Shown piece by piece: positions 11,101 to 23,100 of a stretch of 27,115 bases of DNA. Numbering within the stretch: position 1 is the first letter of the stretch; each line of letters starts with the position of its first letter. Below the pieces are notes generated by a model that had not been told where the DNA came from, did not search any database, and worked only from the letters and a program-made list of their open reading frames with translations. The translations under genes and the position numbers were made by a program. The DNA comes from Hirudo medicinalis (Eukaryota > Annelida > Clitellata > Hirudinida > Hirudinidae), in contig MPNW01000295.1 of assembly GCA_011800805.1 (NCBI GenBank), positions 63,959-91,073 on the forward strand, written 5' to 3'.

Positions 11101-14100
11101 ACCCCAAGCAGCTGAAGTCGTTCTTAGGCATGATCAATTACTACTCGTCTTTCGTACCTGAGATGCGTTCAATGAGAGGCCCGTTGGATGATCTAGAAAG
11201 GGAAGACAAATTTGTGTGGACTGCAGAGCACCAGAAGGTTGTAGAGAAACTCAAGAAAGTGTTGCAGATCTGTTGCTGACGCACTTCGACCCTGGACTGG
11301 ACATAGTCGTTGCTGCGGACGCGTGTGACTATGGAGTTGGAGCTGTTATCTCTCATCGCTTCCCGAACGGCACGGAGAAGGCAATTGCACACGCCAGTAG
11401 ATCNNNNNNNNNNNNNNNNNNNNNNNNNNNNNNNNNNNNNNNNNNNNNNNNNNNNNNNNNNNNNNNNNNNNNNNNNNNNNNNNNNNNNNNNNNNNNNNNN
11501 NNNNNNNNNNNNNNNNNNNNNNNNNNNNNNNNNNNNNNNNNNNNNNNNNNNNNNNNNNNNNNNNNNNNNNNNNNNNNNNNNNNNNNNNNNNNNNNNNNNN
11601 NNNNNNNNNNNNNNNNNNNNNNNNNNNNNNNNNNNNNNNNNNNNNNNNNNNNNNNNNNNNNNNNNNNNNNNNNNNNNNNNNNNNNNNNNNNNNNNNNNNN
11701 NNNNNNNNNNNNNNNNNNNNNNNNNNNNNNNNNNNNNNNNNNNNNNNNNNNNNNNNNNNNNNNNNNNNNNNNNNNNNNNNNNNNNNNNNNNNNNNNNNNN
11801 NNNNNNNNNNNNNNNNNNNNNNNNNNNNNNNNNNNNNNNNNNNNNNNNNNNNNNNNNNNNNNNNNNNNNNNNNNNNNNNNNNNNNNNNNNNNNNNNNNNN
11901 NNNNNNNNNNNNNNNNNNNNNNNNNNNNNNNNNNNNNNNNNNNNNNNNNNNNNNNNNNNNNNNNNNNNNNNNNNNNNNNNNNNNNNNNNNNNNNNNNNNN
12001 NNNNNNNNNNNNNNNNNNNNNNNNNNNNNNNNNNNNNNNNNNNNNNNNNNNNNNNNNNNNNNNNNNNNNNNNNNNNNNNNNNNNNNNNNNNNNNNNNNNN
12101 NNNNNNNNNNNNNNNNNNNNNNNNNNNNNNNNNNNNNNNNNNNNNNNNNNNNNNNNNNNNNNNNNNNNNNNNNNNNNNNNNNNNNNNNNNNNNNNNNNNN
12201 NNNNNNNNNNNNTGCCGGAGACCGAAGAAGTACATGTCAGTCCAGAACCACAAGAGCCAAGACCTGCAAGGACCCGTCGACCTCCAAGAAGGCTGGAGAT
12301 GGATTCTCAGAGGAAGAAGTATCTCATCGTTTAGGAGGGAGAGGTGTTGTGGGTGCACTGTACTCTCTAATGCTAATGTAGGAGCTAGGAGCGGCAAATT
12401 CCCTTTTGTTCGTTCTAGTCCCAGTTATGTGTTAGGTAGTGTAGATTCATTGGCGAAAAAAACAACATACTATAAAAGCTTTATCAACGGGTAAGATATT
12501 TATGATTTCATAAAATGTGTTACAGATTACACAGCAATCAGAACAATATTAACAATATTATTTATTTTGCACTTACTTGGTTAAGAGGTATATCCTGTTT
12601 GATCATGCATCTTAGACAGTAAATGATTGCTGAATAAGTTATCGCTTCTGGCGCGTTCAAATTGCCATAAATTTCATTTGAAGTTCCAGAAAAGTCAAAT
12701 ATTGCCAATCCCTAAATATGGAAAAAATTGTTGACTTGCAGATATATTACATAAACAGTTTTTCTCACTTCTGGATTTATTGTCACAGTTAGTTTTATTT
12801 TGAATCCTTCATCCAATGTATCTTCTGCAATCAAGATTATCTCACTACTTCCAACATGTTTGCTAAAAGCTACCTCTTTCAGCATGTGTTGCACTGCCTT
12901 CGCAGCTGTGAACTTAAATAAAATAACTTGAACTGCCTATCTTTTCAAATAGGAAGTCAAAAATTTAAAAAAATCATATCTTTTACTGACTTGAATATGA
13001 TTCATATAGGCCAGTACAAAATCTAATCCGTGCTCGTTTATGAGTTCTTGAACAAGAAATATTCCCTTTGCAAATAATCAACAAAGCATTTTTCAATTCA
13101 TATTTACCACTAATCAAGTACTTATCAAGTTTACTTCATATTTGGATAATAAATTTGACTTAGGGTGATTTATAAAATCAAAATCAATTGAGATACTCTG
13201 TGCATGGCCCCATACTATTTAATCTATAAGTGGCCAACCTTAACAAAATTACGACCGGACAATATCCACATTTATGCACATTTTCAGTTTGGTGACTAAA
13301 CCAAATAGGCTTCAATTAATATTGTGGCAATACGTGGCAGATTAATGTCCGTCCGTTACATAAATAAACAGAACAGGAAGTAGGTAATGAAAGCACTGGT
13401 TAGAATCCAGGAACCATGCCCTAACACGGGAAAAATTTCGCTGCCTCAACTGACTCTGATACTTTTATCAAGTATTTCGTTCTCTTATTGCTTGACAAGC
13501 CGATTTCCCTGAGGAAGAATTGCACGTCATACCATTGATCCCTCAAATCCAGTTCCGATTCGGTATACTTATCTTGACATATACTTGACGTATACTTATC
13601 AACACTTGAATGCGCTGCTCTTCTCCATCTTGTCTTCCCAATGGACCGTCATTTCAGCCAGAATAATCCGACTTTGAGGACGTGCCGACTGCATGTCTCT
13701 TGCTGTTGTCTTTAAGCAACCGGGGATAGTGCCTAAATTCTACCATATCCGTTGAGACACACCAGTCATTTGCACTCTCGAGGATGTTCTTTCACTATGA
13801 ATTTCTTCTTGCTGTATACTGCCTTCTCGCAGAAATTACATTCTTCTTTGCAGACTCTCGAACTTTCGCTTTGGAGGGAGCATTCTTTATGGCTTCCGTG
13901 ACGACCTCCAAAACTTGGTTGTGTCGCCATGAATATCTTCTATGTGCAAGTGCATAGAAGCAACTGGAAAGCAAGAGCGGGAGAGTTTGAGCCTCGCGGC
14001 AGAGCCACATCTTTTTTCGTCAACTATAGCCCACCGTTGCAAGTTGTCTAGGGAAGGGAGGTGGTCTTAAATGGCTCGTATCACAAAGGCTAGTCGGAGC

Positions 14101-17100
14101 GTGGACATACTCTAAATTTCCTCCAAAGTTGTCCACTGCCTTGTTGTCTCTCATTTTCTACCTCCTTTCTTCTCTCTTGAATTATAAACATAGATTTGAC
14201 TGCTAGGGTTGCTTTAGACCACCTAGCAATGTGACTCTATCCGACACCGTGACGTTCCACCCGGGTATTTCATCAAAGAAAAAAGGCTTTCCTTTGTGAA
14301 AAAGCGCTGTCGAAGTACTAACGGTCCTCGACATGTGAGACATAACTCCTTAGTGAAGATGTTGGCAAGATAATTGAGTGCAATGGGGTTCATCGCCAGA
14401 ATTGAACCTAGAATCCCTACTGTTGAAGGAACCAAAATTCCAGATTTGTGTGCATGGAAAGATTCAGCATATGTCGTGTGCGATGTGGAAGTGGGATCAG
14501 ACACTGCCGACCCGAATAAAATTCATTTCTCCAAAGTTTCAAAATATGACATGCCGGGAATACATCAATGGATGAAGGAAAACAATCCAGTCTCGGAATC
14601 TCAAAAGCATAAAGGAAACTTCACGGCCCTCATTTTAAACTGGAGAGGAGCTATTTCCGAGGAATCATGGAGATTTTGGAGGAGATTCGGAGTCTCGAGG
14701 AGTTTCCTCATGTGGACCTCCATCTCCATGCAGGAGACATATAAGATATGGCGGACGTTCAAGATGAACGCCTTGAAAGGCAGAAGACACTAACACTTTG
14801 TTTGATAGACATGAATTGTTAGGAACGATTTGTTGAAGTCTTTTCTTTCTGGTCTGACGGGATTTCCCAGACCCATGTACGGACCAAAAAAATTTAACGA
14901 ATTGGATTTCTTAATCATTATGTCTGTTGTGTTTTTGGCTGGGCTAATAAAAGAATGAAAATAATAATAATAATAATAATAATCGGTGTTTTCGAGTGAG
15001 TAAGCTGAGGAGTGGTCAATTTGTTTTTCTTGCGTATTTCGTGTTAAATACATATAAATTTTGCTCGGAAATTATCGAATTTCTCTGAATTTAGCTTATT
15101 CGGATCCCATACCTTCCATTTTGTCTGAGGGTGAAACCATTTTAATGTTTATGTGAAGCAAAAGGGGAAAATTGAAGACCTGCGAACGAAAATCCTTCCG
15201 CATCGACGTGTCTGTTGACTTTCGTTTACGGACCCGCAGTCTTCTTGCAAAACTTCATTGTTTCGGAAATTTTCAACTCTGACAAGAGCGTAATTCGAAT
15301 TCTTCGTTCACGACACAAATATTTAAATATGACTCCTCTGGCGAAAACGTTGTCGTGTCTCGAGGAACCAAGTCAGAGGCTAAAGATACAAGGAAGGTGG
15401 AAAAGGAGGATACGTTCAGGTTCTGTGAAGCTTTCTTTAAGACAGTAAAAGGTCTCAGAGTGCATCAGAACCATGCTCCAGAAGAATACCACAAAGAAAG
15501 AGCAGGTAAGAGCTATTCCAAATGTGTCTGGCCTGAGGAAGAATCCATCATGTTAGCCAATATTGAATTAGAACTGAAGATTAAAGGAATCAGAAACATC
15601 AACATGGAGTCACAGAAAATCTTTCCATACAGGTCGCTGAATGCCATCAGGTCTCACAGAAAGAAACCCACTCGTAGAAGTATTTTGCAGAAGTACCAGG
15701 ATAGAATGGAATCTGGAGGATCAGACAGTCAATCTGGAGGTATCATCTCCTTCCTTTTGTTGAAACAAAAGAACATGAATTTCAGCAAGATAACGTTCCA
15801 ATTCATGTTTCGAAGGCAACAAGAGCATTTTTCCAGGAGTGTCCAACATGCAGGTTATGGATTGGCCTGCATGTTCCCCCGACTTGAATCCAATTGAAAA
15901 TGTCTGGGGTCTTCTTTCAAGATCATTTTATGGCAATGGACGTCAATATGACACTGAAAAAGATTTGAAGGAAGCGATTTGGATCTCCTGGAGAGACCTG
16001 GATGAAAACATCATCAAAGCACTGATTTCCTCCATGAAAAATAGGTGCATAGATGTTATTTCCAAGAAAGGAGGAATAACATCCTATTGAAATATTATTT
16101 TATTTGGTTTTNACATCATCAAAGCACTGATTTCCTCCATGAAAAATAGGTGCATAGATGTTATTTCCAAGAAAGGAGGAATAACATCCTATTGAAATAT
16201 TATTTTATTTGGTTTTAATAAAATTTTTTTGCCAAACCATTGAAATTTATGCCATTTGTTTGAAGACTGTCGTAACAATATTTCTATGCAAAAAAATGGT
16301 TATTTGTGGAATTTAGGCTTAATTCTTAATCAAAGCGAATAAAAACTTAGTAGCTATATTCTATAAGGATATTATACATTACTTCTAAATTTGAGCTTTA
16401 TGCGCTGTTTTAAACTTAAGTTATTTCAAAAAATAGGGACTGTCTTAACCTTTTTTCTAGCCCTGTACATCCAATCGTGCGATGGAAATGATTTTGTCTT
16501 CCTCAAGAGTGGACGGCCACTGGACTGACATAGCCAGTGCCGAGTGGAAGCTGAATTTATTAGACAAACAGAGAATCAACCTCGCCCTTCACAGGTGTTT
16601 ACCAAATGTTCCATAAGGAACTGAGACAATAAGAAAGATCAGGAACAAGCCAGGATATCGCAAATTTCTAAACTGCTTCATCATTCAGAAGACAACGTGC
16701 TCTGTTAAACCAACGTAATATGCCATGAATACCACACTTACAACATTTCCAGTTGAAGCAATTGTGAACAGCGAGATTCAGCTAAAACATTTTATATTCG
16801 CAAACTACAAGTAGTAGTTTATGTACTTGTATAAAGCTGCCATGCTCTGAGCTGTTGAAGCAAGTTACTGACATTGATTCAAAGCGTCGGTTGATAGACA
16901 AAGAATATATGTATTGGATGGAGAATTTGGAAATGCACCGTGAAAAGACAAGAGCTGACAGTTGTGGTAGACGGCCTCCGAACGTCATACCTACTTCAGA
17001 TCATATAAAAACATAATAGGAAATCAGGTCAGGCAATTTCGGACAACAAAGATTCGACCATCCAAGGAGTTAAGACGGAATGACAGAAGAAAGCAACGGA

Positions 17101-20100
17101 AAATGGTTACTCTGTCCTCAGGAGCTCGTTCGGTTTTGACTGAAGAAAATCACGAGGAATCAAAACCCATACCGCAAGTTGCTACAATTTTGGGAAACAG
17201 TATTTTCATAAGAGTCGATGACAGACGATAGACCAATGGTGTCGGTTTGCGGGCTTTGTTATGACCTGGAGGCTCCCGTCAGGAGGAGGTTAAAACGGCT
17301 CTGCGAGGTCTTAGAGATGGTGCCCCGGGCCTGGATGGAGTGAAAAGGAAGCACTTGGATGGCGTCAAACAAATTGATTACGCATTGCACATGTCCCTTC
17401 AGTTACTGACTGGCTTGCCACCTTCACTATTCAAGGTTGGTGTCGTCAGTTTTATTCCAAAAGTAATGGGAACAGCTGATCGAAGTGAGTTCAGGCAGAT
17501 CACCGTGAGTCCGCTCATTTTGTAGTCTCTTACAACAGAGTGATCAACAAACGCATGTCTCTTTTTTGGCCATTATCAATGAGGCAGAAGGCATTCCAGT
17601 CGGGCGATGGTATGGCCGACAACATCTGGCTAGTAAAGTATCTTATCACAAAAAGTAGACAAGAAAGGAAAAAACTCAACATGAAATTTGGAGGTATGGA
17701 GGTATCTAAAGCATTCGATTTTGTTTCCCATGAATCGATTATCAGGGCAGCCTCTCGACTCGGCGCACCATTGTTGTTAATCTGTCGGAGCAGAATTTGT
17801 CAAGTCCACGTTAGAATGGTGAAGGAAGGAGCTCAGCAGAGCTGTACAGGTCTTCAGGGGAGTTAGGCAAGGCGACCCCATGTCGCCGATCTTATTCAAT
17901 GCTGTGATTGACAAGGTAGTCAGTGATATTGATAGATCCATCGGTGTCACCGGAGTTGAAAAATCCGCTGAGAAGTGCAACTACATCGCCTTTGCGGACG
18001 ACCTCCTTTTACTATCCAGCACAGATGTTGGAATGAAAGTGATATTACAACAACTAGAGATTTTGATGGCCAAAGTTGGACTCACCATGAACCCAGTCAA
18101 GTGAGCCTCGATGAGAACTGAGGTCATCACGCAGAAAAGACAATGGATTGTAAACCCAGAGCCGTACCTGAAACTGCAGCATGAGGACATCAGAGCACTC
18201 TCCATAGTGGACACGTACAAGTACTTCACAAGGAGTTCAGATTGGACCTTGAATGCAATTTGCATCACTGGCCAACATAATCCAAAAAGGCCTTCACTCG
18301 ATTTCGCGGGCTCCCCTCGTGCCATGCCAAAGAGTGCATATCTTAAGGACCCATCTGCTCTCCAGTCTCGTTCATTTCCTCGCCTTCGGAGCAATCAATC
18401 TCAAGTCGTTAAATTCTGCTGATGTTGCAATTAGGAAGTCAGTAAGAAAATGGCTCCGGCTACCAAAGGACACTCCAAAAGCGTTCATGCATGCCCCAAT
18501 CAAAATGGGAGGAATGAGGATTCTTCAACTGCGTCGCTGGATCCCGGAAATTAGAATCCTTAGAATGTCCACTAAAAAGCGAGCAACGACAATTTCTTGA
18601 TGGATGTTTTGAACGAAAAACACGACTGTAGCCGGCGAAGTCAAGAGGTTTTGTAGGCCAAAGGAGAAAGACGAGCTGTGCGTTCCTCGTGGACTTTCAA
18701 CCGCAAAGGAATTGTACAAAATCATTGACGGTTATGGATTGATGAGATGAGATTACCGGAAGCAGTAGTTCGAACGAGTAGTTGGTAATACGTAAACTGT
18801 GAAAGTTCGGTCAGCGATGCTCTTCAATGGACTACGGGCCTCGAGAAGGACGCAAATGTCCAACACAGTTTGCGCGGCTGGTTGGGGTGAGATGGAGTCT
18901 CTCGCCCACATCGTCCAGAAGTGTCCGAGCACTGAGGGCCGCCATGCAAGGCACGATTCCATAGTGAGGATGCTAGAGACGGTTCTGATGCAAATGGGAT
19001 ATTCAGCGATGTGAAAGCCTCAAATCCCCATTGTCAAAGGGACAAGAATCCCAGACTTATGCGCATGGAATGGTGAACGCTACATTGTATGTGACGTTGC
19101 CGTGGTGTCAGATAACATGGATCTTGCCAGAGTTCACCAATTCAAGAGCAACAAATGCAACATCACTGACGTTCATCGATGGATGAAACAGAATAATCCA
19201 AGATAGGACTCGGCCAAATGGACCGTATCACTTCTCAGTGGCGGATTTAGGGGATTGATTTTTAAAATATATGAACAAATCTACTTTATTTCAATAATTT
19301 ACAACTTTGGATGAAAATATTAGTATTTTGTAATCAACAAGAACTAATGTAGTGACACTGTCTCAATGGACAGATTCAAACCGGCAATACTACCCCATCC
19401 TTCAACCATAACAATCCACTGATAAGCTTTAGTCACAGTTCATTACTGGATTCAGTGGCAAATGAACTTCTTCCTACTTGTGACCCAAGCTTGCACATAA
19501 CACACACACAGGTCATGAGCAGGACGCTGAACTTCGCCCTTAACGTGCAAGATGAGGCTACTTGCTATACCCAGCACATGACCACGATTCCCTTGTGTCA
19601 GGAGCTAACTTCATTTCTGAGTGCTTATATAAGGCAACACGGCGACTTTACTCTCTACTTTACTACTATTCGCTTTTCTACTCTCTCAATTAACTTCGCA
19701 AAAATCGTTATCATTAAATATGTCAAATAAAAAACAAAGAAGCGAAAATATGATCCAGGGACTTGAAGAGAGCTTTAGTCTAAGACACAGTGACATTGAA
19801 TTGGCCTCTAAGTTTTTGCCATCTATTATGTTGAAAAATCCTGAAGCATTGTCCAGTGATCAGCTGAAGATGATTGGATATGCTTTTCCAGACTTGCCAT
19901 GGACACATGGCTTACAATCAGAGTATGAGCGATGGTGGGTAAAATGGCATGAAGATAAAGATGTTGGTGGAAATATCAAATTTTGTAGATTCTCTACATA
20001 GGGCAGACAATGATTTATAACCAAATGTTAGAATGCTTTTAATCATTTCGGCTATCAGAATCAACCACAACAGCTATGAAAGAAGTTTTTCGACTCTCAA

Positions 20101-23100
20101 AAGGTTAAAAACTTATCTTCAATCTACGATGACAGCTAACAGACTAAATGGGCTACCTCTTATGAACATAAAAGTTGACAATTTTGGTAGATTAGGTCCA
20201 CATCGTCTTGCCTTTTTATAAAACTTTTACTTTGAATAAATTTGAATTTTTTAAATGTTCAAAAGTACAATAATAAGCAAAATGGCTATAAAATATCCGC
20301 CGGCTGATATTTGCATCAGCAAGCGATTTAGAGGTTACCCTGAGGGTCTAGGTTCAAGCCCCACCGCGCCAAAGTGTTCTAGATTCGCCCCTGTCACTTC
20401 TCATCCAATCACAACAACGCAGACGTTTAAACAGCAATATCATGCACACATACACACACATCCGGGCAATAAAATAATTCCCTGAAATTAAATTAATAAA
20501 TGTCATGTCACTGACAATGTCTATAAAAATGTTGAATGAGAGCAAACAAGAAACCAAACAATGGTCCAGTGTTTATTTGAAAATAAGATTGAAACCTTGA
20601 TTACAGATATTGAGAAAGCACAAGTGACAGATACAAACTCGAAAATTTGATTCGCGATCTGCTTACTGTTGTTTTTTGCTCTAAATATATTTTTAGTTCG
20701 ATAAGTGTGTTGATTTTCGATCAATATCGACTAAACGAGATAGATACCCGATAGGAGAGTTGTAGAACCTGACACTATGATTGGATGATTGAGTTAAGTT
20801 ACCAAAGAGACCGTTTCACTAACTCGGAAAATATGTGATGGACGACGATTTTGGTGACGTTTTTGACTAGGACGAAGTTTTGTTTCATGTGATTGTAGAT
20901 TATTTGCCTTTTATAGTTTAATAAAGTTTGCTCTTGCTGTAAACTGTAGTTTTCGTTGTATCTTCAATTCTTCAAACTTCGCACTTCTTGAGTAGACCCT
21001 GTTAGAATTCGCTAATGAAGATGTTATTAAGGAGCTAGAAAAACCACAAATTGATAAGAGTCTTTATGAGACAAGGATAGAAATTGGAGAAGCTTTGGCA
21101 AATTTGTTCAAGAAATCCATCAACTTAAACAATTACCAAGAGACTGGAAGGATGCAATTGTAGTTCCCCTAGTTAAAAAAGGATGTAGAAGCTCACCTGG
21201 TAACTACAGAGCAGTGAGTCTAACTTCTATTATATGGAAAATGGAAAAAATCAGGGAGGCATGTCAGAGGACATTGAAACTTAAAAAAAACTCTGTGGTA
21301 CACAGAAGAGCAACAAGGATCTAGGAAATTTCAGTTATGAGAAGAGATTAGGAAGGAAATATTTCCATGAAAATTTTAGGAATAATCACAAATGTAGTTA
21401 CAACAAGGTAACATAATGAAATGTTACTAACAATCAAATTTTTACTTAACTAGTTATCACGAAATTATAGGGTGTTCTCACGGTCTTCGTCCCCACTACA
21501 CAATAATTGTTTATGTTTACTTTGTCACTTCTCGTGTTACCTTTTTATTAGCAGCTATCTGAGCTTGAAGATCACAGATGTTATCCTTTATATTTCTGCT
21601 GCCACTACAATTTGGATGCTTTCCTGGTTCCTTAAAAGCTTCAATAAGCCCTGTATTTTGTAATAAAAGTAAAGATTACTTTAAAAATAATAGATAAAAA
21701 TTATTAATTAATTTCCACTTAATAATAATAATATATTTATTTATAGAGCGCCATAAGCGTGAGCATCAGGGACGCTTCGTCCTTCGCTACTGTGGGAAAA
21801 GGTGGGTCTTGAGGTTAGCCTTGAAGAGGCTGAACGAATCAGGGGCCCTAAGTTGTGGGGGAAGGCCATTACATATCCGAGGGGCGGAGAACTTGAAGGA
21901 TTTTGCTTCAAACTTGTTCCTCGGGATGGGAATGTTGAGGAAGTTTGATGACTCCGATCTCAGACTCCTCACATGTGAGTGCGGGGAGAGTGCTGGCGAC
22001 GTAACTTGGCGTTCCTGTCCTGTTAGAGCCAGTGCGCTAACAAGGCTACTTTGAATTTTATTCTTTCAGGAACCGGAAGCCAGTGGAGTGATGTCACTGC
22101 GTCAGTCGGTTCAACATCACCTCCGATCACGAGACGAGCCGCTTTGAGAAGCAGAGGATAGCTGATGAAGCAAGGATTTACAGTAGTCAAGTCTTGATAA
22201 AATGAGACAACGACAGAGAGCCGCAGTCACATCAACTGTAAGGAGGTGCCTGATGTGACGTAGGGACCATAGTTGGTAGTTGCATGACCGAGTTACTGTT
22301 GAAACATGCTTATCTGTCTAGAGTGACACCAAGGAGTTTTATGTGTCCAGTAAGTTGTATGCTCGTTATCGGTGAGGGTGACGGAAGTAAGGCCCAATTT
22401 GTGAAGGGATTGGAGGGTGCCTAACATCATAGTCTCAAGCTTGGAAGGATTCAGCTGCAACTGATTTAACAGATGCCACTGTTGAATTTTCTGGATGCAT
22501 TAATCGGCTTTTTGTAGATTGGCCATCATGTTTTCCAGGAAGACAGAGACGAGTTCTCTACGAAGCTTCGAATGAGTTTAGTTCAACAAGAGACTTAAAA
22601 ATAAGCTAAATTTAGAGGTAAGTTGATCGACCATATTCAGAGGAGTGGTTTTCTGAAGTTGGTTAAGCGTCAGAACAAACCACTTTTAACGGAGGCTCAC
22701 AAGAAGATCCGACTAAATTGGGCAAAGGAGATGATGAATTCTGAGATGATAATTGGAACTGTTATTTTTTTCTGATTAAAACAAATTGAATTTGGATGGT
22801 CCTGATGGCTTTAAATGTTATTCGCATGATGTCAGAGGACCCAAAGACATTTTTAAAAGAAATTTCGGTGGCTCAGTGATCGTCTGGGCTGCCATTTCAT
22901 CTCGTGGTTCATCCGAACTTGTCTTCCTAGAGGAGAAGCAGGGAATTAAATATTTTTTGTAGCGGCCGTCGAGAGATAGAAATTTTTCGAGACTCTTCCA
23001 CAGACTTTTATTCGACCCTTATTTGGATGGTAGTTGATAGTGATTTGCGAGCCCGCGGCCGATCCGTTAGATATCAAACATTTAGGAAAATAACTTATGG

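Larger units (their letters stand above)
9968..12457 (+). mobile_element. Ty3/gypsy LTR retrotransposon, internally deleted, 3' LTR truncated
   Basis: It has a short 5' LTR, a tRNA-Ser-type primer-binding site, a gag-like ORF, pol pieces, a polypurine tract and a 3' LTR of 113 bases. The two LTRs are about 90% identical over their shared part. Between gag and the connection region of reverse transcriptase most of protease and RT is missing, and an 809-base run of N (11404-12212) hides RNase H to integrase. Frameshifts break gag and pol. It sits in OPLAH intron 7 in the opposite orientation to the gene. The 3' LTR is incomplete, so a target-site duplication could not be defined. Confidence 0.9.

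Noticed and set aside
11141..12397. Long open frames of 370-418 codons on both strands across 11404-12212
   Set aside because: Their length comes from 809 unknown bases translated as X. Only the plus-strand ends match Ty3/gypsy Pol; the minus-strand frame is a shadow.
14961..14983. (aat)n microsatellite as an independent locus
   Set aside because: It directly follows the 3' UTR of an R2-type LINE fragment and is best read as that element's tail.
20320..20375. Possible tRNA or SINE: a B-box-like ggttcaagcccc followed by accgcgcc
   Set aside because: It lies inside the right end of the hAT element, 20 bases from its terminus. No A box at proper spacing and no cloverleaf were found.
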